Notes: generated from the sequence alone by a model not told the origin. A stretch of 64,000 nt of DNA from Cymbomonas tetramitiformis (GCA_001247695.2 LGRX02027130.1:1-64000), one strand, 5' to 3'; shown: positions 1 through 10,337, numbered from the stretch's first letter. Numbers and translations: made by a program.

Positions 1-253
1 ATTCGTGAAGCCAAATGCGCCCCCGGCGGGGGGCTTAAGGGCTTTTCAATCGTTTTGGCCTAGATGGGGGGGCTTTGGGCCGTTATGTTCGAGAAAGGGG
101 GGGGGGCTTTCGGCCTTTTCGCGGGAAAAAGGCGGGGTGGGGTGTGGGCTTTAGGCTTGAGGTCCAAACCCCCAATGTATTTACCGGGCATTTTCTTTTT
201 AATTCGTCGACGTCCTATTAAACAAGGAAGAACTTAGAGCTATATTTTCCACC
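1..253. other. G-rich intergenic stretch, no gene seen
   Basis: Runs of G dominate positions 20-130. No coding region or repeat was recognised. A good Kozak context (CCACCATGG) begins at the end of this stretch and starts the next feature. Confidence 0.4.
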
Positions 254-499
254 ATGGCGACGCGGCGGGTTTTTCTCAACGTTGGGCAAGCGGAATTCGC
301 CAAGCAGCTTGTTACCAAGGCTTCACGTGAGTGCCTCATCAAATTACTTGTTCCCCATAGTGAGCCCGTTCTTGTTTTTTTGAATGGTGACCCAATTGCA
401 CTGTGCTTTTATCAAACAGCGCAGTCAGCATTTTTCGCGACCGCAATAGAGATCCACCCGTGTTTGAGATATCTTATCATTGATTTGAATATGAAGTAA
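254..499 (+). CDS. Possible first exon of an unrecognised, truncated gene
   Basis: An ATG in an excellent Kozak context (CCACCATGG) opens an 81-codon frame beginning MATRRVFLNVGQAEF. A plausible splice donor (GTGAGT, about position 328) lies after the first 25 codons, so the true coding exon may be only 254-327. No family was recognised. The downstream sequence becomes AT-rich with a TA microsatellite (about 514-526) and no acceptor exon could be identified, so the gene is probably broken or spurious. Confidence 0.2.
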   Translation: MATRRVFLNVGQAEFAKQLVTKASRECLIKLLVPHSEPVLVFLNGDPIALCFYQTAQSAFFATAIEIHPCLRYLIIDLNMK

Positions 500-2790
500 T
501 GAAGCATTGAATATATATATATATACGTATGAAGCACTGGTTGGTGGGCGAGCGCCCGAGACACACACAACCTCCATGCCGTATAGGTGCGAGTCTGTAA
601 ATGATGTCTCCAATGCTTTTAGTTGTTGTTTGCATATGTAAGCGTAAATGTGCATCAAGCATTATGTCAATCCTATTACTTTATAGCAATTTCAACCAAA
701 ATTGGTGTGTATGTAAAGTCTACACGAATAAGTGTTTCAGCATGCCGGAGTAGAGCATTACACGTATGTACCATGTGTAAGTATCACATCCCTCCCGCGT
801 CGTCGTCATGCGGAAAGATGCATATCGACGTATGTGGATGTAGCGCCATCAAGATTATTACGCACAACAAATATATTAACCTTGAATGTCCCATGGTTGC
901 GGTTAGTTCCGACTTCGATAATAAAAGTGAAATGAAGTCTGCATAATTTGCGTGTCCGGAGGGGGGAGGGGGGGCTCCGGTGATCGTGTCCTCAGGGTAG
1001 GGGGGGTCGGTATGCATGGTTGTCCTCAGGGGGGGAGGGGGTTCAAGCAACGTGCCTTCCACCCCCCCCCATAGGACAATAAATGGAACAGCCCTAAGCA
1101 CATCTGACTGGATTCTGGCCTTTGACTACATCCTGTACCTCTTTGACATCTTCTATGACCTCGAGTACTGGTTGACCGTCGAGCTGAGCAGTATCAGATG
1201 AGAGTATCTATCGGGGAGCGAGATCTGGCGGAGACCAGTCACTATTTTCATATCCTTGTGGCAGTCCACCTAGTTGGCATGCATATACTAGTACTTTAGC
1301 ATTCGGTTTAGAGGGTTAGCCGGAAGCGGGGATGGCGGCAGGTCGGCCCTTTGGTTGATGTTGTCCTGATCCGTGGACGGGGACCTCTTAGTTTGCATTA
1401 GCTACCTGTTTCACATTCTTGTGCCACCTCAGCCGAGGTGGTGTGCTGAGATTCAGTAGTTCAGTATCACGTATGACGTATGACGTATGACAGTGACAGT
1501 ACAGTGACTTCCTACCTGTACTCAGTAGTTCGACTTCGGTAGCTTAGACTGTGACACACGATATGATTGCCTAGTGACGGCCTCAGAGCTTAGATAGCCT
1601 GAGAGTTGTGTATTCATTTCTATCTTTTGATATACCCGATTGCCTCGCTCAAACCCTACGGTGTTCAGCGTTTTCACTGTGTCACTAGGACAATCTAGTA
1701 TGGGTTTCAATCAGCTCACGACAATAAACAGGCGCGCAAAAGTGTACCCTGAATTCATGCGTGCGTGCGTGCGTTTGCGGTATGTGTGCGTGCCGCAGCT
1801 CAGCCTTAGCTTCACTCACTAACGCCGCTGCTGCTTCCTTCTACGTGTCCGCACGAAGACATCGTCTTCGTCGTTTACGACTACTTTTCTTTACCAAGTT
1901 CCCGAGGGAATTCTCAGGTGAGGCGCGATAGTTCGCACTCCCGTGAATTCCCACCCTAAGAGTGTTGAGAAGGTGCACGGCGACGCCGAGACGGCCAGCG
2001 GCTTTCCGTTTTAAAAACCCGAATTCAGCACAAGCTCGGAAATTCAGCACGCTCGGCTAAGCTCGGCCACTTCAGACGACGTCACCGCTCAACACCTCTG
2101 ACGACTTTTCAGACTCCAGAGAGTCAACAGCTCCTCTTTCCGGACCCCGTTTTGACCGTTTTCAAGTGTGCATTCACGCGCGTTCCGGCTGTATGACTGC
2201 AGAGTGGATTCACCACACTATATCTCTGCCTGGACACCATGAATTCTCAAACCTTATCCAACTGTGTTCTTTCGCTGTTGTGGCCTGAGCCGACCCCGTG
2301 AATTCAGCGCCGACTGCCGCTACCTGCTTTGGGCATTCCCACTCGGGCTGGTTGGCCCAACTCGGGGGCTGAATTCAACCTTTTCAGCCAGCCCGAGCGA
2401 GCTGTGAATTTGGTCTCTGCTGGCTGCTGGACCTTGGTATCCTTTTTGAAGTCGAGCCCAGCAGTCCGTTTGGTCTTCGTTGCGTGGTTCCCGAGCCCGA
2501 GTTACCCCTTTTCGCCTTCCCCTTTAGGACTCCACACTGACCGGGCACCTTCTCGTCAGGTTGCCCGTCAGGACCTCTGGGGATGCTCACCAGCCCCGTG
2601 CACGTTCGAAATTCCCAGAATAGGGCCTTTTCCACGATTTTGCCCTGTTTCCTGAACCTTTCACCTTCCATTATATATACAAAATTTTCCCCCCGTAACA
2701 GCCCGCGCGCCCTAACTCCGCCAACCCTCACACCCGAAACCTCAGCAGCCTGGCCACCCTGACACCCGCCACGACACAGCGCTGTTCATA
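500..2790. other. Stretch without a recognisable gene
   Basis: Open frames here are short and unconvincing. Visible features are a TA microsatellite near 514-526, G/C homopolymer-rich purine tracts at 957-1075, a short GTATGAC-type tandem repeat near 1470-1490, and an unusual clustering of GAATTC hexamers between about 1750 and 2400. No homology to the gypsy element that begins near 2794 was seen, so the gag/5' part of that element has been replaced or lies outside the window. Confidence 0.4.
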
Positions 2791-2793
2791 ATC

Positions 2794-2953
2794 GCGACAT
2801 CAGCAGGTTTGATTTCAACCAGTTTTCCCATCAGATACCCATCCATCCAGATGACATCCATAAGACAGCAATACATACTAGATATGGTTCATACGAGTGG
2901 ACAGTGATGCCCTTCGGGTTAACTAACGCTCCTGCGACTGCTCTACGTGTTGG
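2794..2953 (+). pseudogene. Ty3/gypsy pol, 5' fragment of reverse transcriptase
   Basis: Translation gives RT palm motifs in order: a DFNQFSHQI motif-A-like segment, HPDDIHKTA, then YEWTVMPFGLTNAPAT, which is the conserved motif-B region of Ty3/gypsy RTs. The frame runs into CTACGTGTTGG at 2943-2953 and then into foreign sequence. The same 11 bases recur at 5479-5489, where RT resumes in the same frame, so this is the left half of a gene split by an insertion. The gag and protease parts expected upstream were not found. Confidence 0.85.
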
Positions 2954-3429
2954 TAGCACTTCATTTTTGTCGCATGATCTATTATTTTTGTCGCACCATG
3001 CGACACAGCAATTATATTCTGGGACGACAAAAGGGAGTAGGGTACTCATTATTGTCGCAGTGCGACAAACAGGGAGTAGGGGACTCATTATTGTCGCAGC
3101 GACAAAAAGAAGACTATATTTTTGAACCGAGTCTACAAAACTTATACAAAAGATTATGGAGTATAAACACCATATCACAGTTTACGGAAGAAAAGAAACA
3201 ATTTGACAAGCCGGCATATGCAAATTAACTAACAATTGGCAGGGAAATGTGCTCACGTTAGCACAGCATGCACTATTTTCTACTCTATTTTAATCACATA
3301 ACTATGCTTATACATCTTAACAATAAATGTGCAGTGCATACTGTTTCGAGTATTAAGTCAGGTACGAACAAAACAAATCCTATAAAAGATTGACTTCTAA
3401 GTTCTAAAATCTAAAGGCTAAGCAGGTTG

Positions 3430-3810
3430 CTGGATACAGCAACATGCAATTCGCCAGCGATAAAGCATAAAGGTAAACCTGAATTACCTGCACACAGCGA
3501 ATGCAAAAACGTCAGAACGAAGTGAAAAAATATTGCAATCATCACAAAAACACGCAGGCAAATACGCATTGGAAGCCAATAAGCAAAATAGTTCAAACTA
3601 CACTCTTCACAAACTCCACACGGTAACATGCGTCTCGCCAACGAGCATGAGATATTTGAAATACCTGTACACAGTTGTAATCGCAAACAGGTCAGAAAGA
3701 AAATGAATAACAAAACCAACCGTACACGCAACGACCAACAGCACACACGCGAAACAGGCGTTCAGGAATGCCAAACAGGCGTTCAGGAATGCGAAACAGA
3801 CGTGCAGGAG
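3430..3810. repeat. Diverged direct duplication inside the TIR element
   Basis: Two related segments of roughly 190 bp follow each other. The first contains AACATGCAATTCGCCAGCG and the second AACATGCGTCTCGCCAACG, each followed by similar cytosine- and adenine-rich sequence ending near a series of short GCGTTCAGGAATGC repeats (about 3745-3800). No coding role is evident. Confidence 0.5.
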
Positions 3811-3869
3811 TGCGGCGAAACAGGAAAACGTGCAAAGTATCCTGCAAAATTACGGAGAGAAAAGTCAGT

Positions 3870-3922
3870 GAGAGCGGTGGGGCTCGAACCCACGCTGCAC
3901 AAACTGTGCAGACATCGCCCTC
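3870..3922 (-). ncRNA. tRNA-like structure lacking a D arm
   Basis: On the minus strand a 53-nt segment can fold into a 7-bp acceptor-like stem (GAGGGCG with CGCTCTC, one G-U pair), a 5-bp anticodon-like stem (CTGCA/TGCAG) with a 7-nt loop CAGTTTG, and a perfect T arm (GTGGG, TTCGAGC, CCCAC). The D arm is absent and position 33 is A rather than U, so a functional cytosolic tRNA is unlikely. It may be a tRNA relic captured by the surrounding element or the head of a SINE. Confidence 0.3.
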
Positions 3923-4714
3923 GAAAAAAAAACTCACCACAGGAGAAACAGAACGAATACAAAACAGGCGCTCGAAAACCAAAAGTAAATTCCTGCAAAA
4001 TATCAGTCAGTGAATGCTTGCGACAACATCAAAACGACGGGCAGCGGCACAGCCCGTCAGCCGGCCTACAAGAATGCCGTCTACGAAGAAATTTAAGTGC
4101 CGCCAGCAATACCCGAATGGTGCTGGCGGCGTCACACATATAGCAACAACGAACGCGACCTGTAGAACAATGAAACACAACTCTGCAAGGATGTTAGGAT
4201 TTAACCGGAAATTAGTTAGTATGAAGGGAAAAAATACATGCAGTAGTACAAAGCAGGACACAGCAAAAAACAGTGTGAGGTGCGCCGCTAAACGAAAGCG
4301 TCAAGAATGAATGTGAGAGTCAACATCGAGATATCTCATATGTGAAATCAGCCAGCCGCGGCCCGCGTGGGTCTCACCGGTGAACCGATTTCGCCATGAC
4401 ATGACATGCGTTGCCATGTCATGTAGTTCCACAGTGGGATTCCATTGTTCCCCTTCTGTCCCATTTTACAGGTGCAAAATGGGACAGTAGGGGACGGTAC
4501 AGTATGGTTTCGGGTACTGTACTGTATGGCATTCAACTGTGACACTGTAATCTTCGTGCGACAAAAGAAAGTACACCGTGTCGCAAAACCATGCCATGTC
4601 AGCATGTTGCGAAAGTCTGAATCCAGTCGCATCGCATTTGTCGCGAGGACGCCACACTTAAGGGCTTTTTGTGGTGCAGTTTTTTAATTTACCAATATAT
4701 AAATCGAAACTGAT

Positions 4715-5260
4715 CGCGTCGCTGATTGGCTTAGCCAGCGTCTGCAAACCATCTCGTTTTTGTCGTGCGATCCCTTTTCCTTGTCGTCCCATATTCATGG
4801 TGCCTATCTCAGGTGCTCGCACTTCTTATTGGCGGTTACGCGCGATCGGTCGAAAACATCTCATGTAAGCCACCCTGAAATCTGTAGCACGTGCTCCTTC
4901 TATAATTATACAGAAAACACGTGCTCCTTCTAGGTGCACAGTCAGCTTATGGTATTTCGCGTGTGACCCATATTCATGGAGTTTATCTAATCTCATGGCT
5001 TCTCTGATTGGCGATTATGCGCGATCGGTCGGGAATATCTTTTATACGCCACCTGAAATCTGTCGCGCTGATAACTTCTGCATGAATATCCATAATTCGA
5101 TACTACGCCCAGGAATATTCTATGCGTCTCTGATTGGCGGCAATGCTCGATCAATTTGTATAACTCTCCTGCTTGCCATCTCAAGGTGACCGGTGTGGAC
5201 TGCAATATAATTATATATGGGCGGTTACTCCCGATCTGTCGGGGAAATCACACTGTTTCC
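4715..5260. repeat. Diverged tandem repeats with TCTGATTGGCG / GCGATCGGTCG motifs
   Basis: Four loosely related units, near 4720-4880, 4995-5090, 5125-5190 and 5215-5260, share TGATTGGCGG-like and CGCGATCGGTCG-like blocks followed by AATATCT and CACCTGAAATCTG-like blocks. They lie in the right half of the TIR element and look like subterminal repeats. Confidence 0.45.
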
Positions 5261-5478
5261 GTAAAAAAGGGCCCCAAGGTGGACAGTTCTGGTAGTATCG
5301 TGTATGTCGATGTCACTTTTTCCAGGAAAGCCTGTTTCGCTCCTATAAGGGAAACGCAGGACCTTGCAGCTTTTTTTTGAAAAAGCTGCGAACCGTCGGT
5401 GTATAATGTTGAGTATAATCGGATCTGTTTGCGACACGACAGAAAAAATACACCTCGCGACAAAAAAAAGGTGCTTTC

Positions 5479-7206
5479 CTACGTGTTGGAAATCGAGCAT
5501 TCTTTGACTTCATCGATCAGTTCTTGGTCATTTTCATGGATGACACCATAGTGTACAGTCCAGATTTTGACAGCCACGTGAAGCATGTTCGACAGTTCTT
5601 ACAGCGCTGCAGAGATAATCAGTTCTACATCAGGCCTTCTAAGGTTGAGTTGTTCGTCAGATCCATCGATTTTATCGGACACCACATCTCAGAGGCAGGC
5701 CTTTCAATCATCGAAGACAGAATCCGTGCAGTCATGGCTATCCAGCCTCCAGTGTCATATGGTCCAACCGTTGGTAAGCAGCCTCTACGCCGTATGGCTA
5801 AAGATGGCAAGTCATCTCTTCGGTCATTCTTGGGCATGGTCGGCCAGTTTAGGAGATTTGTACCAAAGTTCTCCAAGATTGCCGAGCCGCTCAATCGTCT
5901 CCTTAAGGATAATGCAGAGTTTGTCTGGGAATCTGAGCAGCAGCAGGCATTTGATAATCTCAAAAGTGTCATCTGCCATGCTCCAGTACTACAGCTTCCA
6001 GATCAGAAACTGTCATCTATTATGGAGGTCGGTGGATCAGGCACACACGTTGGTCAAATAGTATTGCAGGATCAAGGAAAAGGTATGAAGCCATGTGGCT
6101 ATCACAGCGTCACTCTTTCTGATACACAGAGACGTTGGCTTATTCCTGAGATCGAGCTATTTGCCATTGTGGAGGGCTTCCGGTTCTTTCGCCACATCTT
6201 GCTGGGAGCTCCAGAGACTATTGTTCGCTCAGATCATCAGCCACCGGTTTATTTCCAGTCCAAATCCACACTAAGCCCCAAACAGGCGAGGTGGTTGGAT
6301 GAGCTCTCCGAGTACAACTTTCGAATAGAGCACATTTCTGGCGAGAAGAATAAGGTTGCAAATGCACTTACCCGTATTTCTACACTCTTTGAACGCACTG
6401 ATTGTCTGCAACATATAGACGTCGGCGAGGCACATTCGACAGACATTCCGTCTACAGATTCTACATTCATTGCTCTTATATCTGCATCATCAGGTCATCA
6501 GCTCCACGACATTATTATATCTCAGTATGATCGTGACACATTTGCACAGACTATATTATCTAAGCTGGCATCATCGACATCATCACAGTCAGTCAGCAAT
6601 TTCGAGCTCATTCAGGGATTGATCTATCGCAATACCATTTTTGGCAGACAGCTTTACATTCCACCTACTGCCAAAGTTCCTACAGATGACGGTGAGATCA
6701 CACAGCTTCGCCACATTCTACTTCATGAGTGCCACTCAGCCACTATTTCTGGTCATGTAGGCAAAAATCGCATGCTTCATTTATTGCGTAGCCGATATTA
6801 CTGGCCAGGAATGACGAAGGCAGCCATTCAGTACATTCGGGAGTGCCCCGTATGCCAACGCCAGAAAACGAGGAGACACATACCTTATGGTCAGTCACAT
6901 GTACGATATTGTGTGCCTAAGACAAAATGGCTTGATGTATCTCTTGACTGGATTACTGACCTGCCTATCACCACTAATGGGCACGACAGTATATTTGTGG
7001 TAATGTGCCAATTCTCTCATCGCTGTCATCTCATTCCCTTCAACATGACCTGGACTGCTCAGCATACTGCTTCAATATATCGATGGCGCAGCCACTTTCG
7101 CCTCATGATCTGGCAATCACTATTCCGCCAGAAGCTCCTGTTCCAATACAGAATGCTATTCGAGATCATTTTGACCAGTGCTCGGCTATACATGCCAACG
7201 CGGTAG
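5479..7206 (+). pseudogene. Ty3/gypsy pol: RT C-terminal part, RNase H, integrase N-terminus (defective)
   Basis: The frame continues the RT split at 2953. In order it shows the RT catalytic FMDD motif (about 5533), the gypsy connection LRSFLGMVGQFRRFVPKFSK, RNase H, then an integrase HHCC zinc domain (GHVGKNRMLHLL, YYWPGM, CPVCQRQK near 6850) and the first integrase-core aspartate in SLDWITDLP. RNase H is damaged: the first catalytic Asp is Gly (MEVGGSGTH) and the last is Asn (NKVANALTR). About 20 extra residues (around GPTVGKQPLRRMAKDGK) lie between the RT and the LRSFLG motif and recur in the other copies. After IYRWR (about 7085) the integrase core is missing and the frame shifts, so the copy is non-functional. 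Confidence 0.9.
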
Positions 7207-7694
7207 ATAACATTTCCCGCGCAGCAGAGATAAACCGAGCCAGATTCAATAAAACTCACATGCCCCGACAATTTGCAGTAGGGCAGAAAGTTCTTCTACG
7301 GACTGAGTTTATTCAATGGACTGGTTTGACAGAGGCAGGCAGACACTTTAAGCAGCCATACATTGGGCCGTTTATCATATCTAAAGTTCTCAGCCATGGA
7401 CGTGCTTATGAGTTAGATTTCGGGGATCTCGACATTCGTATCCATCCGGTTCAGCCTGTATCCAGAATAGAGCTGTACAATGACTCGATTCAAGCACCTT
7501 TGCCTCTGCCACAGATGATCACCGAAGAAGGGCAACCACTGTTTGAGATATCACATATACTCTCAGATAAGATCACTAGAGGTGTCAAGTACTATTTAGT
7601 GCGATATGCAGGCTACGGCCCTGAGCATGACACCTGGGTCAAAGCCACAGAGCTGACCGATGCAGCAGACATGATAGCTGCCTATGGAGGCTAA
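7092..7694 (+). pseudogene. Ty3/gypsy pol: integrase C-terminus and chromodomain
   Basis: This frame resumes pol downstream of a deletion junction at about 7085-7092, with PLSPHDL leading into the integrase C-terminal region (FAVGQKVLLRTEF, then YIGPFIISKV). It ends in a chromodomain (about 7540-7690: FEISHILSDK, YYLVRYAGYGPEHDTWVK). The junction removes the segment that normally carries the second Asp and the Glu of the DDE triad, roughly 150 residues by family comparison. A chromodomain at the integrase C-terminus marks the chromovirus branch of Ty3/gypsy elements and is thought to guide integration to modified chromatin. Confidence 0.85.
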
Positions 7695-8603
7695 CATTAT
7701 ATTAAGCCTATTGCCCTTACTTCTTGTAATATATACTAATACATGTCGATCATCTATATACCTTGCTCTTAATGTTCTGTCATTATGTTGCATAAGAAGC
7801 AGGAAATTGATCCTTCCTTGCTAAGGTGTAGTGAGCCTTGTACCAAATCATACCCTTGCACAGATACGCATACATGCGGGTACCATATCTGTGGATAAAT
7901 AAAAACTGCTATGCTACCTTTGCCAGACCGTGGTTTGTCATTCGGATCTTATGGCCAGTAATCCGCAGCTACGGGATACCGAGGTGGACGGAGTTGTGAT
8001 CCTGAGTTATGATTGACATACATGACTAAACGAATTTCACATTAGTACGTTGTCGAATCCAATCTATGAAATGTTCGTCAGTGCGCGCGTACCGGACCGA
8101 AAAATAAAAGGAGCACTGGGGCAGATTGGGTGAGGATTTAAAGTGGACTCATAGAGACCCTCCGATATCTCGTAAAGCAGGGCCCACTCCGTTTGCATTA
8201 AACCAAGCCCCAAAAAGGGACCCTCCATAGTATTCCTGTGAACTTCGGGGGAGTAAGCTCTCTGAGGGGAGGAAGAGGTGGATGCATTATATAAAGCCGA
8301 AAACGTCACTCTGAAATACGATACGAACGGCAGCGCTATATCTATCCGTAACGTAAACCTCGGAAGATACCTTGAAACGTCACTCTCAAATACGATACGC
8401 AATTCATGGGGGCTACATCCTAAGAACTGTAAGGCTAAATGCCTAAGGTGAGGGTTTAAAGTGGACTCAGTTCCCCCCAATATCCTAAAAACACCTTGAG
8501 GGACGCCTCATCGGTGTAACAAGACTGGTACCAGCTCAACAACAAAGACATCAAAGACATATACAAAGGTATGCACCCTATATTGTGAGGTCACAACTCT
8601 TCT
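7695..8603 (+). other. 3' untranslated region of the gypsy-family element
   Basis: No coding sequence. From about 7807 this region is highly similar, in inverted orientation, to about 27604-28395, and also to about 60313-61290, which are the equivalent regions of minus-strand copies. The shared landmarks include the block CTTGCTAAGGTGTAGTGAGCC and the block GTTGTGATCCTGAGTT. Confidence 0.7.
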
Positions 8604-8616
8604 AAGAGGGGAGATC
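8604..8616 (+). promoter_or_regulatory. Polypurine tract (plus-strand primer site)
   Basis: AAGAGGGGAGATC sits immediately 5' of the LTR start TGTCAGGG. The same tract precedes the LTRs at 27588 and 60298 on the minus strand. A purine-rich tract abutting the 3' LTR is the usual primer for second-strand DNA synthesis. Confidence 0.75.
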
Positions 8617-9225
8617 TGTCAGGGATATGGCCGATGACATATGTGTCATACATGTCATGCATGTCATACCTGTCATACATGTCATACCATGTCATGCCAT
8701 GCCATGCCATGTCATGTCATGTCATGTCATGTCATGTCATGTCATGTCATGTCATGTCATGTCATGTCATGTCATATGTTATAATGACATACAGTCGTCG
8801 AGTATTGTCAGTACGGTCGACTATGACATGTACAGTCATAATATCTGTCATCCACTCACCATGAGTGACATCTGTCATCGAGAGGCCGAGCACGGCATCT
8901 CGATGGCGAAGCAAGACAAGTTCTTGAAGAACAACCTGTTCTGAGAGGACGCGTCTTCGTTTCAAGCATGAACTGAACAACATGCGAGTATCAACAGGCT
9001 AATTCGACCAGCCGATACTGTTAGTTCACCCAATGCCCTCGGGTTCACAACCCGATGGTGGCAACGCTTATGAAGCGTGAGGGCATTGGTATATGAGGAG
9101 CATTGCGCTCAAGCAGATACTTCTGGACACCAGAGACTGCACTCATACCCCACCAAATATCATTGCGTGTTGCTACAGTTCAATAGCAGCCGCATAGTCT
9201 GAAAGGTTGTATATCAACCTTGACA
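8617..9225 (+). repeat. 3' LTR of the gypsy-family element (LTR A)
   Basis: The LTR begins TGTCAGGG and ends CCTTGACA, giving the TG...CA ends of an LTR with an imperfect inverted terminal repeat. It is about 609 bp long. It is recognisably the same sequence as 27058-27588 (minus), 48297-48879 (plus) and 59664-60298 (minus). Its 5' part contains a (GTCAT)n array (13 perfect units at 8711-8775) that is much shorter in the other copies. Several conserved stem-loops follow (8841-8905 and 9028-9090). Confidence 0.8.
9028..9090 (+). ncRNA. Three-way-junction RNA element in LTR A
   Basis: An 11-bp closing stem (CCAATGCCCTC, 9030-9040, with GAGGGCATTGG, 9079-9089) encloses two hairpins: GGGTT/AACCC with loop CAC, and ACGCTT/AAGCGT with loop ATG. 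The equivalent regions of LTRs B, C and D differ in stem sequence but remain paired. This argues for selection on structure, or for palindromic DNA function. The role is unknown; packaging, dimerisation or 3'-end formation are possibilities. Confidence 0.6.
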
Positions 9226-9251
9226 TGCGTGCAACCAACGTTCATTGATCG

Positions 9252-9615
9252 ATGGGTCGTGGAAAAGGCCCTAAGCGGCGTAAGACCGACTCCGAGGTCG
9301 TGTTGCTTGCTCAAGGAAAGGGCGCAGTGAAACGGACGCAGAAGAACCCCTTCGACTGCCACGGCAGTGATGATGTGTTTTTTACCGTCCGTGAGATTAA
9401 AGCTGAAGCTTATTCGAAGGGTAAGCCGGTGTGGTTGATAGGTTGGGAAGGGTATGGCGACGATGCGGACACTTGGGAGCCAATTGAAAATCTTGCCGGG
9501 CATGAGCAAGAGATCCATGCCTTTCGCAAGGCAAGGGAAGAGAAATCATCCACCGAGCAAGCCCAACACACGAAGAAAAGAAAGCCTGTAGAAGATGCGG
9601 AAGCAAGTGAGAAAG
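9252..9615 (+). CDS. Chromodomain-BED-hAT transposase, exon 1 (chromodomain)
   Basis: The ATG at 9252 starts a basic N-terminus (MGRGKGPKRRK) followed by a chromodomain (about residues 40-95: FFTVREIKAEAY, PVWLIGWEGYGDDADTWEPIENL). The exon ends in phase 1 at a GTGAG donor (9616). The intron of 97 nt ends at GCAG (9712) and splices in frame to the BED-finger exon. The LTR ends only 26 nt upstream of the ATG, so the native promoter of this gene has probably been displaced by the gypsy LTR. The assignment of this exon to the hAT gene rests on the in-frame splice and on contiguity. Confidence 0.65.
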
Positions 9616-9712
9616 GTGAGGCTTCGTTCGGCATGCTTGTTTCTGCTTGATTTTCTCCGTACGTCAAGGGTCGGTGCTTCATACGTTCTTTGAGATTTCC
9701 GTCGTCAGGCAG

Positions 9713-10150
9713 AGTCAACGAAGTACGTACTAACCGAAGGGTACGTATGCTTGTCCCGACTGAACGCAGATGCTAACCCTGACGTGGATATCGTTGCTGA
9801 GTGGGTCGAGGGCAAGACGGCAAAGCGGAAAGCGGCTTGCTGGCAGTTTTATAAAGTTAAATTGGATCATGAGCAGAACGACAAGGTGGTGGCAGTATGT
9901 ATGCTGCAAAGTATGCGGACCGGAATTATCGCCAACGTTTAGTGGAAACACATCGAACCTACGGCGCCACCTCGCGCACATACACAAGGACCTTTATTGC
10001 AAGATGGTCGAGACCGAGGGCGAGGCAACTGGGAACAGCGCGACTGCTGATGAACTTGGCACCCCTACTACAAGTAGCACCCGGCCGGGTACTCTGAATG
10101 CTATTCTGCCCCCTGTGAGCGTGGAGAAGCGCAAGGAGTTGCACAAGAAG
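9713..10150 (+). pseudogene. hAT transposase, exon 2 (BED zinc finger, frameshifted)
   Basis: A BED finger is visible across two frames. CWQFYKVKLDHEQNDKVVAV is read in the first frame, then CCKVCG and FSGNTSNLRRHLAHIHKD in the next. BED fingers bind DNA through a C-x2-C...H-x-H type zinc site and are common at the N-terminus of hAT transposases. A tandem duplication TATG-TATG at 9896-9903 inserts 4 nt exactly where the frame changes. Removing one unit restores the finger, so the break is a small recent mutation. The exon ends AAG at 10150 before a GTGCGT donor; the 187-nt intron ends TTTGTAG at 10337. Confidence 0.7.
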
Positions 10151-10337
10151 GTGCGTAGGTACCAATTCCCTTCGTGACAATTCAAGTTTCGTTTAAACAG
10201 CGAAGTTCGTGGTGTGCACTTGACAGCGACCTGCCTGTGCGTGCGTCTTCGTGACCTCCCTGTGCGTGCTTCGTTGATACTTACTGTGTGTTTTGTGCGA
10301 TTCTGACGTGTGGGGTTTGTCTTTCGTTCGTTTGTAG

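Larger units (their letters stand above)
2954..5478. mobile_element. 2.5-kb terminal-inverted-repeat DNA element inserted in gypsy RT
   Basis: The insert is bounded by an 11-bp direct repeat, CTACGTGTTGG (2943-2953 and 5479-5489). Its ends are imperfect inverted repeats: the left end reads AGCACTTCATTTTTGTCGC and the right end, on the opposite strand, reads AGCACCTTTTTTTTGTCGC. Removing the insert and one repeat copy restores the RT frame exactly. Target duplications of 9-11 bp are typical of Mutator-like (MULE) elements, so a non-autonomous MULE is the best guess; no transposase was recognised inside. The interior holds diverged tandem repeats and a tRNA-like segment. Confidence 0.75.

Noticed and set aside
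1016..1201. Short frame with SDWILAFDYILYLFDIFYDLEYW
   Set aside because: Aromatic/acidic pattern faintly recalls hAT helical regions but is too short and isolated to support a call.
8064..8480. 138-codon minus-strand frame
   Set aside because: It lies in the 3' UTR of the gypsy family and is not conserved as a frame in copies B and D.
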